Part shown: positions 1 to 6,187 of the stretch, piece by piece | How the letters are laid out: each line of letters starts with the position of its first letter | Numbering within the stretch: the stretch's first letter is position 1 | Origin: JAAYXU01 sp050942555 | GTDB lineage: Bacteria; Bacillota; Clostridia; Christensenellales; UMGS416 | Reading direction: 5' to 3' | Length of the DNA stretch: 8,318 bases | Assembly: GCA_050942555.1 (NCBI GenBank) | Contig: JBMNNN010000091.1 | Coordinates: forward strand, 1 to 8,318 | Position numbers and translations under genes: made by a program | Notes under the pieces: model-generated | Databases searched by the model: none | What the model saw: only the letters and a program-made list of their open reading frames with translations | Told to the model about the DNA's origin: nothing

Positions 1-37
1 GGACTCGTCCTGCCGACAGCCGGTGGCCGCAGGAGGG

Positions 38-67
38 AGTATACCACGAGGGCGCGAGCGATAGCAA
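38..67 (-). promoter_or_regulatory. Possible leftward promoter downstream of uvrA (extended -10)
   Basis: On the minus strand TTGCTA (67-62) is followed after 18 bases by TATACT (43-38), and the -10 is preceded by TG in the extended arrangement TGGTATACT. Transcription would start near position 31 and leave the window, so a further minus-strand gene may begin just outside. A convergent-gene reading of the plus-strand terminator nearby argues against it. Confidence 0.45.
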
Positions 68-114
68 TGTTTTCAGGGAAATGCAACCCAGCCCGGACAG
101 GTTTCGTACGGGCC

Positions 115-139
115 GGATTCGAATCCTGCGCGCTAGCGC
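115..139. repeat. Two short perfect palindromes just after uvrA
   Basis: GGATTCGAATCC at 115-126 and GCGCTAGCGC at 130-139 are perfect palindromes, 3 bases apart and immediately downstream of, or touching, the uvrA stop. The first looks like a tRNA T-arm at a glance, but no cloverleaf can be built. No T-run follows on the minus strand. Confidence 0.5.
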
Positions 140-159
140 TATTCCGACAGCGCTTTTTT
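135..159 (+). terminator. Plus-strand intrinsic-terminator-like hairpin overlapping the uvrA 3' end
   Basis: On the plus strand AGCGCT (135-140), an 8-base loop and AGCGCT (149-154) form a 6-pair GC-rich stem followed directly by TTTTT (155-159). This is the form of an intrinsic terminator for rightward transcripts. It lies within the last codons of uvrA, so it would serve a convergent gene entering from the left. A plus-strand frame from the edge stops at 62-64, which could be that gene's end, but it is too short to recognise. On the minus strand no T-run follows. Confidence 0.45.
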
Positions 160-2961
160 CAGGTACTGTCCGGTATAGCTGTGTGTGACCTCCGCCACCT
201 GTTCGGGCGTTCCCTGCGCGATGAGCTCACCGCCTCGGTCTCCGCCCTCGGGTCCCAGGTCGATGATGTAGTCGGCGGTCTTGATGACGTCGAGATTGTG
301 CTCGATGACGATGACGGTGTTGCCCGCGTCCACCAGCTGATGCAGTATCGACACCAGCCGCTCCACGTCGGCCATGTGCAGGCCGGTAGTGGGTTCGTCG
401 AGTATGTACAACGTTTTACCGGTGCTTCGCTTGCTGAGTTCCGCAGCCAGCTTGATGCGCTGGGCCTCGCCGCCCGAGAGCTGGGTCGAGGGCTGCCCGA
501 GTTTGATGTAGCCCAGACCCACGTCGTAGAGCGTCTGTATCCGCGAACGGATTGTCGGTATGTTCTCGAAGAAACCGAGCGCCTCCTCCACGGTCATTTC
601 CAGCACGTCGTATATATTGCGGCCTCGGTAGCGCACCTCGAGCGTTTCCCTGTTATAGCGGCGGCCGCCGCATACCTCGCAGGGCACGTATACGTCCGAC
701 AGGAAATGCATTTCGATGCGTATGATGCCGTCTCCCGTGCAGGCCTCGCAGCGTCCGCCCTTTACGTTGAAGCTGAACCTTCCCGCCGAGTACCCGCGCA
801 TCTTCGCGTCGGGGGTGCTTGCGTACAGCGAGCGGATGAGATTGAACACGCCGGTATAGGTCGCCGGGTTCGACCGGGGCGTCCGCCCGATCGGCGACTG
901 GTCGATATTGATGACCTTATCGAGGTGCTCCGCGCCCTCGATCGAGCGGTAGATACCGGGCGTCGTATGCGCGCGGTTCAGGTCCCGGGCCAACGCTTTT
1001 TGCAGTATCTCATTGACGAGCGAGCTTTTTCCGCTGCCCGACACGCCGGTCACGCATGTGAAAAGGCCGATCGGGAACGACACGTCGATGTTCTTGAGAT
1101 TGTTCTGGGCCGCTCCGCGCACGGTCAGCAGGCGCGCGCCCGGCTTGCGCCGCGCCTTCGGGACCGGTATGCTGCGCCTGCCCGACAGGAAAGCGCCCGT
1201 CACCGAGCTCTCGTTGGCTATGATCTCGTCCACGGTACCGGCGGCCACCACGCGCCCGCCGTGTATGCCGGGACCCGGCCCGAAGTCGAGAATATAGTCG
1301 GCGCTGCGTATGGTTTCCTCGTCGTGTTCTACGACGATCAGCGTATTGCCCAGATCACGGAGCTTGCGCAGCGTATTGAGCAGCCTCGCATTGTCCCGCT
1401 GGTGCAGGCCGATGCTGGGTTCGTCGAGTATATACAGCACGCCCATGAGCCGGGAGCCGATCTGCGTAGCCAGCCGGATGCGCTGCGCCTCGCCGCCCGA
1501 GAGCGTGCTCGCGGCGCGGCTGAGCGTCAGGTATTCAAGTCCCACGTCCACCAGAAAACCCAGCCGGGAGCGAAGCTCCCTGAGTATCTGATCGGCGATG
1601 ATCCGTTCCTTTTCCGATAAAGTAAGCCCATCCAGGAACTCCCGCACCTCGGCGACCGATTTTGCGGTAAGCTCGGTGATGGACAGCCCGTTGACCTTCA
1701 CCGCGCGCGCCTCGGGCTTGAGACGAAGCCCGCTGCAGTCGGGACAGGGTTTATAGCTCATCAGCGTCTCGTAGTACTCGCGCATACCCGCCGACTGGGT
1801 CTGCCTGTACCGCCGCTCCAGGCTTGGGATGATTCCCTCGAATGTCGCCTTGTAGGTGCCGCTTCCGTATTCGCGCTCGTAGGGAATGTCGATGCGCTCC
1901 TTGCCGGTGCCGTAGAGAAGCAGGTTGAGCGCCGATTCGGGCAGCTCGCCGACAGGCGTATGCACGCTGAACCCGTACCGCGCGGCCAGCGCGCGGAATA
2001 TGCTCTGCGCGATGCTGCCCTCCTCGCTGCTCCAGCCCCCGGCGCGCACCGCGCCCGCGGCCAGGCTCAGGCGTTTGTCGGGAATGATGAGGTCCGGGTC
2101 CATCATGGGCATCATGCCCAGTCCCGAGCAGGTAGGGCACGCGCCATAGGGGCTGTTGAACGAGAACATGCGCGGGGTCAACTCCTCTATGCTGATACCG
2201 CACTGGCTGCATGCGTAGTTCGCCGAGAAAAGCGTCTCCTCGCCGTCCACGACGCTTACGATGACAAGCCCGTCCGACAGCTTCATCGCGACCTCCAGCG
2301 AATCCGACAACCTTTTTTCAAGGCCTTCGCGCACGATGAGCCGGTCCACGAGTATCTCGATCGTGTGCTTTTTGTTCCGGTCGAGACGGATGGGCTCCGA
2401 CAGATCCAGTATCTGGCCGTCCACCCGCACGCGGGCGTAGCCCTGCCGGGCATACTGCTCGAGCTGGCGGGAGTACTCACCCTTGCGGCCGCGCACCACC
2501 GGCGCCAGTATATGAATGCGGGTCCCCTCGGGATAGGCCATCACCACGTCCACGATCTGGTCGACGGTCTGCTGCCGGATAACCTGTCCGCAGCGCGGGC
2601 AGTGCGGCACCCCGATGCGCGCGTACATGAGACGCAGGTAATCGTATATCTCGGTCACGGTGCCCACCGTCGAGCGGGGGTTGTGGCTGGCGGCCTTCTG
2701 GTCGATGGATATTGCCGGGGACAGGCCTTCGATGAAATCGACGTGGGGCTTCTCCATCTGCCCCAGGAACTGCCGCGCATACGACGACAGCGACTCCATA
2801 TAGCGGCGCTGGCCCTCGGCGTAGAGCGTATCAAACGCGAGCGACGACTTGCCCGAGCCCGACAGCCCTGTCACGACGACCAGCTTGTTGCGGGGTATGG
2901 TGACATCGATATTTTTGAGGTTGTGCTCACGGGCCCCCCGGATGGTGATCGAATCAATCAA
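139..2961 (-). CDS. uvrA: UvrA, excinuclease ABC subunit A (DNA damage recognition ATPase)
   Basis: UvrA is the damage-sensing ATPase of nucleotide excision repair; as a dimer it scans DNA in the cytoplasm and hands lesions to UvrB. The 940-aa product has the family's usual length and both ABC modules. The first has Walker A GLSGSGKSS (32-40), signature LSGGEAQR (487-494) and Walker B ILDEPSIGLH (511-520). The second has Walker A GVSGSGKSS (639-647), LSGGEAQR (828-835) and ILDEPTTGLH (853-862). Zinc-module CxxC pairs lie at C251/C254 with C275/C278 and at C738/C741 with C761/C764. Extra CxxC pairs at 121/124 and 406/409 probably belong to the additional zinc site of the family. The start is TTG, placed by an RBS GGAGGA 8 bases upstream and by the conserved N-terminus MIDSITIRGAREHNLKNID. 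The gene lies 19 bases after the uvrB stop and so is very likely cotranscribed with it. It ends in two in-frame stops, TAG CGC TAG. No truncation or frameshift is seen. Confidence 0.98.
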   Translation of the reverse strand: MIDSITIRGAREHNLKNIDVTIPRNKLVVVTGLSGSGKSSLAFDTLYAEGQRRYMESLSSYARQFLGQMEKPHVDFIEGLSPAISIDQKAASHNPRSTVGTVTEIYDYLRLMYARIGVPHCPRCGQVIRQQTVDQIVDVVMAYPEGTRIHILAPVVRGRKGEYSRQLEQYARQGYARVRVDGQILDLSEPIRLDRNKKHTIEILVDRLIVREGLEKRLSDSLEVAMKLSDGLVIVSVVDGEETLFSANYACSQCGISIEELTPRMFSFNSPYGACPTCSGLGMMPMMDPDLIIPDKRLSLAAGAVRAGGWSSEEGSIAQSIFRALAARYGFSVHTPVGELPESALNLLLYGTGKERIDIPYEREYGSGTYKATFEGIIPSLERRYRQTQSAGMREYYETLMSYKPCPDCSGLRLKPEARAVKVNGLSITELTAKSVAEVREFLDGLTLSEKERIIADQILRELRSRLGFLVDVGLEYLTLSRAASTLSGGEAQRIRLATQIGSRLMGVLYILDEPSIGLHQRDNARLLNTLRKLRDLGNTLIVVEHDEETIRSADYILDFGPGPGIHGGRVVAAGTVDEIIANESSVTGAFLSGRRSIPVPKARRKPGARLLTVRGAAQNNLKNIDVSFPIGLFTCVTGVSGSGKSSLVNEILQKALARDLNRAHTTPGIYRSIEGAEHLDKVINIDQSPIGRTPRSNPATYTGVFNLIRSLYASTPDAKMRGYSAGRFSFNVKGGRCEACTGDGIIRIEMHFLSDVYVPCEVCGGRRYNRETLEVRYRGRNIYDVLEMTVEEALGFFENIPTIRSRIQTLYDVGLGYIKLGQPSTQLSGGEAQRIKLAAELSKRSTGKTLYILDEPTTGLHMADVERLVSILHQLVDAGNTVIVIEHNLDVIKTADYIIDLGPEGGDRGGELIAQGTPEQVAEVTHSYTGQYLKKALSE

Positions 2962-2969
2962 GCGAAATG

Positions 2970-2975
2970 TCCTCC
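2970..2975 (-). promoter_or_regulatory. Ribosome binding site of uvrA (fixes a TTG start)
   Basis: GGAGGA on the minus strand lies 8 bases before TTG at 2961-2959 and inside the 19-base gap after the uvrB stop codon at 2983-2981. No ATG or GTG stands at suitable spacing in frame, so TTG is the best start. The short gap suggests that ribosomes ending on uvrB help start uvrA. Confidence 0.85.
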
Positions 2976-2980
2976 GTCGG

Positions 2981-4939
2981 CTATTGTTGGTTCAGTTTTT
3001 TTATTTCGTCCCGAATGACGGCTGCGCGCTCGAAATCCAGCCGGGCGGCTGCCTCCTTCATCTCCAGCTCGAGCGCCGCGATGCGGTCTGCTAGCGTCTG
3101 GTACTCGGTCCCGGGCTGGACAGGCCCAGTTTCCTCGGCGGCTCTACTGATCGCGAGCGGCTCGCTCACCGCCTTGCGTATCGACCGGGGCGTGATGCCG
3201 TGCTCCCTGTTGTAGGCCTGCTGCAGCGCCCGGCGGCGGTTGGTCTCGTCGATCGCATTTTTCATCGACCGGGTCACGGTATCGGCATAGAATAGGACGC
3301 GGCCCTCCACGTTGCGGGCGGCCCGGCCTACCGTCTGTATAAGCGACGTCTCGGAGCGCAGGAATCCCTCCTTGTCGGCGTCCAGCACGGCTACCAGCGC
3401 CACCTCGGGAAGATCCAGGCCCTCCCGCAGCAGGTTGATGCCCACCAGCACATCGAATTCGCCGGCGCGCAGATCGCGCAGGATCTCCATTCGTTCCAGC
3501 GTGTCGATGTCGGAGTGAAGATACCGTACGCGGATCGAAAGCTGTGCCAGATAGTCGGTCAGGTTCTCGGCCATCTTCTTGGTAAGCGTCGTAACCAGCA
3601 CCCGGAACCCGCGTTCGGTCACGCGCCGTATCTCTCCGATCAGGTCGTCCACCTGGCCGCTTACCGGCCGGACGATGATCTCAGGATCGACAAGGCCCGT
3701 GGGACGCACGATCTGCTCGACGATCTGGCTCGCGCACCCGCGCTCAAAGGGGCCGGGCGTCGCGCTCACATAGATGGTCTGGCCCATACGCTCCTCGAAC
3801 TCCTCGAAAGTGAGCGGCCGGTTGTCGTATGCCGCCCTGAGACGGAACCCGAACTGGACCAGCATGTCCTTGCGCGAGCGGTCCCCGGCGTACATCGCCT
3901 GTATCTGGCTGACCGTCACGTGCGATTCGTCGATAAAAAGGAGATAATCCTTCGGGAAGAAGTCCAGAAGCGAGTAGGAAGGCTGCCCGGGAGCCCGCCC
4001 GTCAAAGTACCGCGAATAGTTCTCGATGCCGCTGCAGTACCCGATCTCCCGCATCATCTCGATGTCGTAGCGGGTGCGCTGCGCGAGCCGCTGCGCTTCC
4101 AGCAGCTTTCCCTCGGCCTCGAACGCGGCTGTTTCCACGGCCAGGTCCGCCTCTATCTGCCGGATGGCCCGCTCGATCCTCTCGCGCGACGCGGCGTAAT
4201 GCGACGCCGGGAATATCATCACATGGTCGAAAACGCGCTGTGCACGGCCGGTCACGACATCGAACTGGCTGATCCGCTCGATCTCGTCCCCGAAAAACTC
4301 GACCCGGATCGCGTTATCGGTGTAGGACGCCGGATAGATCTCCAGCACATCGCCCCGCGCCCGGAACGCGCCGCGCACGAAGTTCACGTCGTTGCGCTCG
4401 TACTGCATATCGACGAGCCGGGCGATGATCTCGTCCCTGTCCCGGGTCATGCCCGGGCGCAGCGACAGGCCCAGCTCCGAATACTCCCTGGGATCGCCCA
4501 GAGAATAGATGCACGAAACGCTGGCGACGACGATCACGTCCCGGCGTTCCAGCAGCGACGCGGTGGCCGAGTGGCGCATCCGATCAATTTCGTCGTTGAT
4601 ATCCGACTCCTTCTCGATGTAAGTGTCGGTAGCCGGAATATAGGCCTCGGGCTGGTAATAGTCGTAATAGCTGACGAAGTACTCGACCGCGTTCTCAGGA
4701 AAGAGCTCGCGCAGTTCGTTGCAAAGCTGGGCTGCCAGCGTTTTGTTGTGCGCGATGACCAGCGCGGGCCGCTGCGTGCGCTCGATGACTCCGGCCATCG
4801 TAAACGTTTTCCCCGAGCCGGTGACGCCCATGAGCACCTGCCGGGGCATACCGGCCTCAAGCCCGCGAACGAGCTGTTCGATGGCTTTGGGCTGGTCTCC
4901 GGCCGGACGGTAGGGGGAGTGGATCCTGAAAGGCGGCAT
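2981..4939 (-). CDS. uvrB: UvrB, excinuclease ABC subunit B (DNA damage verification helicase)
   Basis: UvrB receives damaged DNA from UvrA, checks the lesion with a beta-hairpin inserted between the strands, and recruits UvrC for incision. The 652-aa product is close to the usual family length. Visible motifs are Walker A GVTGSGKTFT (38-47), the tyrosine-rich hairpin YYDYYQPEAYIP (91-102), helicase motif II DESH (337-340), motif III SAT (392-394) and motif VI QTVGRAARN (535-543). A C-terminal UVR domain (about 614-651), the coiled coil that contacts UvrC, is also present. The open frame extends 61 codons upstream to 5122, but that part has no UvrB similarity and crosses the promoter and LexA box. 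ATG at 4939 has an ideal RBS and gives the conserved N-terminus FRIHSPYRPAGDQPKAI. It is first gene of the uvrB-uvrA unit and is probably repressed by LexA until DNA damage. All key residues appear intact. Confidence 0.98.
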   Translation of the reverse strand: MPPFRIHSPYRPAGDQPKAIEQLVRGLEAGMPRQVLMGVTGSGKTFTMAGVIERTQRPALVIAHNKTLAAQLCNELRELFPENAVEYFVSYYDYYQPEAYIPATDTYIEKESDINDEIDRMRHSATASLLERRDVIVVASVSCIYSLGDPREYSELGLSLRPGMTRDRDEIIARLVDMQYERNDVNFVRGAFRARGDVLEIYPASYTDNAIRVEFFGDEIERISQFDVVTGRAQRVFDHVMIFPASHYAASRERIERAIRQIEADLAVETAAFEAEGKLLEAQRLAQRTRYDIEMMREIGYCSGIENYSRYFDGRAPGQPSYSLLDFFPKDYLLFIDESHVTVSQIQAMYAGDRSRKDMLVQFGFRLRAAYDNRPLTFEEFEERMGQTIYVSATPGPFERGCASQIVEQIVRPTGLVDPEIIVRPVSGQVDDLIGEIRRVTERGFRVLVTTLTKKMAENLTDYLAQLSIRVRYLHSDIDTLERMEILRDLRAGEFDVLVGINLLREGLDLPEVALVAVLDADKEGFLRSETSLIQTVGRAARNVEGRVLFYADTVTRSMKNAIDETNRRRALQQAYNREHGITPRSIRKAVSEPLAISRAAEETGPVQPGTEYQTLADRIAALELEMKEAAARLDFERAAVIRDEIKKLNQQ

Positions 4940-4944
4940 GGCTT

Positions 4945-4952
4945 CACCTCCT
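4945..4952 (-). promoter_or_regulatory. Ribosome binding site of uvrB
   Basis: AGGAGGTG on the minus strand is a near-perfect match to the anti-Shine-Dalgarno sequence. It sits 5 bases before ATG at 4939-4937 and decides this start over the upstream in-frame ATG at 5122. Confidence 0.92.
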
Positions 4953-4966
4953 CGTGTGATCATTTC

Positions 4967-4995
4967 ATTATAACACACCAGCGCAAAAAAGAACA
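4967..4995 (-). promoter_or_regulatory. Sigma-A type promoter of uvrB-uvrA
   Basis: A perfect -10 box TATAAT lies at 4972-4967. With a 17-base spacer the -35 position falls at 4995-4990 (TGTTCT), a weak match to TTGACA that is shared with the LexA box. The expected RNA start is near 4960, about 20 bases before the uvrB ATG. A consensus -10 with a poor -35 under the repressor site is plausible for a regulated promoter. The -10 is seen directly; the exact -35 and start site are inferred. Confidence 0.75.
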
Positions 4996-5003
4996 TATAT
5001 TCG
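4990..5003. promoter_or_regulatory. LexA (DinR-type) SOS box in front of uvrB
   Basis: The plus strand reads AGAACATATATTCG; the minus strand reads CGAATATATGTTCT. The Gram-positive LexA consensus is CGAAC-N4-GTTCG, and 8 of its 10 fixed positions match, with one mismatch in each half site. The box covers the -35 position of the TATAAT promoter, so bound LexA would block RNA polymerase. uvrB is a known SOS gene in Bacillus subtilis, which supports the reading. Repression here is inferred from motif and position. Confidence 0.8.
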
Positions 5004-5015
5004 TGGATATTTGTC

Positions 5016-5038
5016 CGGGCGTATTGTACGGGCGTATT
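5016..5038. repeat. Pair of 10-base direct repeats upstream of the uvrB promoter
   Basis: CGGGCGTATT occurs exactly at 5016-5025 and again at 5029-5038, 13 bases apart start to start and separated by GTA. The pair starts 13 bases from the LexA box, on the side away from uvrB. A spacing of slightly more than one helical turn could suit a regulator, or the repeat may be accidental. No known operator is recognised. Confidence 0.5.
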
Positions 5039-5085
5039 TATTACCACCGGCGGGGGCGGAGCGTCTACGGGGAACGCCTGACGGC

Positions 5086-5105
5086 CGCTATCTAAGCGCA
5101 TAGCG
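5086..5105. repeat. Inverted repeat after the binding-protein gene
   Basis: CGCTAT at 5086-5091 pairs with ATAGCG at 5100-5105 across an 8-base loop, about 35 bases past the stop of the solute-binding-protein gene. No T-run follows on the minus strand, so it is not a standard intrinsic terminator, although it could weakly end or protect that transcript. Confidence 0.3.
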
Positions 5106-5140
5106 CAGAATATGAAAAGCATATAAGGAATGAGTAACGA

Positions 5141-6079
5141 TCACTGCATCTGTGTCAGCATAGACAGTTGGCGGATCGATTCGGCCATGTAATCTCCATC
5201 GAGGTATACGAACATGCAATGGGAGATCGTACCGCGAATGTATTCGATATCATCGTCGAGGCCATTTGCCACGATCGCCGTCGCGGATTTCTGGCGATGC
5301 GTGGTGAGGAAGCGGATCGAGTTTTTTATCGCGGCCAAAAAATCGCGGATCGCATCCCGCTTCTCCTCGATACATGCGTTCCGCACGATGATACAGCTGC
5401 CCGCCGGGGGCCGGGTGCCGAGAAGCGTATTCCATTGACTGGCCAGTTTAAAACAGCTCCGGTACCTGCCGCTGTACGCAAGTACGGGCGCGCACTGCTG
5501 GGCCGGAAGGATCATGATATCAAAATTGCCGTCCTGCACCCTTTGCCACACCGCATACTCGGGCTCAAAAGTGAGGTCGGGGGAGATGCCCGCCTGCGAA
5601 AGCAATGCGCTTAGCATCTGTATTTCCAGCGTGCCGCGAACCGAATCCGGTATGACGATGGGCCTGCCGTCAAGATCGTATATCGAATCGACCGAGCCGC
5701 CGTTTTCTATGGCTGTAAGGCTCATATATGCCGTGACGGCAATCACCGCGTATTCGTCTTTCGTCAACTCTCCGACATAGCGGGCGGGCAGCAGCGCGCC
5801 GTCCAGCGTCCCGTCCTTCAATGCCGCGATGGTTTCCTCATGTCCGTCTAAAAAGGAAACGGTGTAGTCCGAATTCGTATCCGCCAGCGCCAAAAAAGCG
5901 CAATACGCCAACGGTTCGCGGTTAAGTCCAATTTGTAATGGCTGCCCGGTCGTCTTCTGCTCGAGGGTACTGGCCACGACTGCGACAGCCAGCAGGACGA
6001 GGACGAGAAGTACCGCCAACCCGTTCTGCAGGATTGTTTTTTTTACATTCCTTCCATTGGGCGCGTTGATCTCATTCAT
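5141..6079 (-). CDS. Solute-binding-protein-like protein (periplasmic binding fold type II, NMT1/SsuA/TauA-like), membrane-anchored or secreted
   Basis: The product is 312 aa. A charged N-terminus (KK at 13-14) is followed by a strong hydrophobic segment at about 19-38 and then an extracytoplasmic domain. That domain reads like a type II binding protein: beta-strand LQIGLNREP near 48, LxDGxxETIAALKDGTLDGALLP at about 77-98, YDLDGRPIVIPDSVRGTLE at about 134-152, and FDIMILPAQQ at about 186-195. This is the pattern of NMT1/SsuA/TauA-type binding proteins of ABC importers. No cysteine follows the hydrophobic stretch, so there is no lipobox. The segment may be an uncleaved anchor or a signal peptide. 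No permease or importer ATPase is present, so the ligand is unknown. ATG 6079 is supported by AGAAGGT at 6090-6084. An A8 run lies in codons 12-15. Sampled GC is lower than in uvrA (28 of 60 at 5821-5880 against 42 of 60 at 1681-1740), which may mean weaker codon selection or transfer. The fold is fairly sure and the function is not. Confidence 0.82.
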   Translation of the reverse strand: MNEINAPNGRNVKKTILQNGLAVLLVLVLLAVAVVASTLEQKTTGQPLQIGLNREPLAYCAFLALADTNSDYTVSFLDGHEETIAALKDGTLDGALLPARYVGELTKDEYAVIAVTAYMSLTAIENGGSVDSIYDLDGRPIVIPDSVRGTLEIQMLSALLSQAGISPDLTFEPEYAVWQRVQDGNFDIMILPAQQCAPVLAYSGRYRSCFKLASQWNTLLGTRPPAGSCIIVRNACIEEKRDAIRDFLAAIKNSIRFLTTHRQKSATAIVANGLDDDIEYIRGTISHCMFVYLDGDYMAESIRQLSMLTQMQ

Positions 6080-6097
6080 GCGGACCTTCTACGATTT

Positions 6098-6117
6098 GGC
6101 GGGAGCAAGTCCCTGCC
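6098..6117 (-). other. GC-rich hairpin just upstream of the binding-protein gene
   Basis: On the minus strand GGC-A-GGGA can pair with TCCC-GCC around a CTTGC loop, giving 7 pairs with one bulged A. It ends 8 bases before the AGAAGGT ribosome binding site. No T-run follows (AAATCG instead), so it is not a clear terminator. It may be a 5'-leader structure or mRNA processing or stability element between the ABC-F gene and this one. The structure is visible; the role is unknown. Confidence 0.35.
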
Positions 6118-6157
6118 CTATGGTTTAACGGTTCTGATCGGATCGGCAGCAAGTCGA

Positions 6158-6179
6158 CCCCGTATGAAAAGCGGCGGGG
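6158..6179. repeat. Short inverted repeat after the ABC-F stop codon
   Basis: CCCCG at 6158-6162 pairs with CGGGG at 6175-6179 across a 12-base loop, 9 bases past the ABC-F stop. No T-run follows on the minus strand. No clear terminator separates the ABC-F gene from the binding-protein gene, so read-through is possible. Confidence 0.25.
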
Positions 6180-6187
6180 CTGGCGCG

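Noticed and set aside
52..133. tRNA suggested by GGATTCGAATCC and GC-rich ends
   Set aside because: T-stem and D-stem cannot be paired correctly and no anticodon arm is seen; the motif is just a palindrome.
67..1620. Long plus-strand open frame (517 codons) across the 3' part of uvrA
   Set aside because: It lies antisense to well-conserved UvrA coding sequence and has no recognisable domain; high GC makes antisense frames stay open.
1960..3018. Plus-strand open frame of 352 codons
   Set aside because: Antisense shadow of the uvrA 5' half; composition rich in Arg, His, Ala and Val as expected from reversed GC-rich codons.
4985..5003. Terminator formed by the SOS palindrome followed by a T-run on the minus strand
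   Set aside because: The stem is short and AT-rich, too weak for intrinsic termination; position and sequence fit a LexA box better.
3515..5095. Plus-strand open frame of 526 codons opposite uvrB
   Set aside because: It covers uvrB, its promoter and the SOS box in antisense and shows no known motif.
4940..5122. 61-codon upstream extension of uvrB
   Set aside because: It crosses the promoter and LexA box, has no UvrB similarity, and the ATG at 4939 has a near-perfect RBS.
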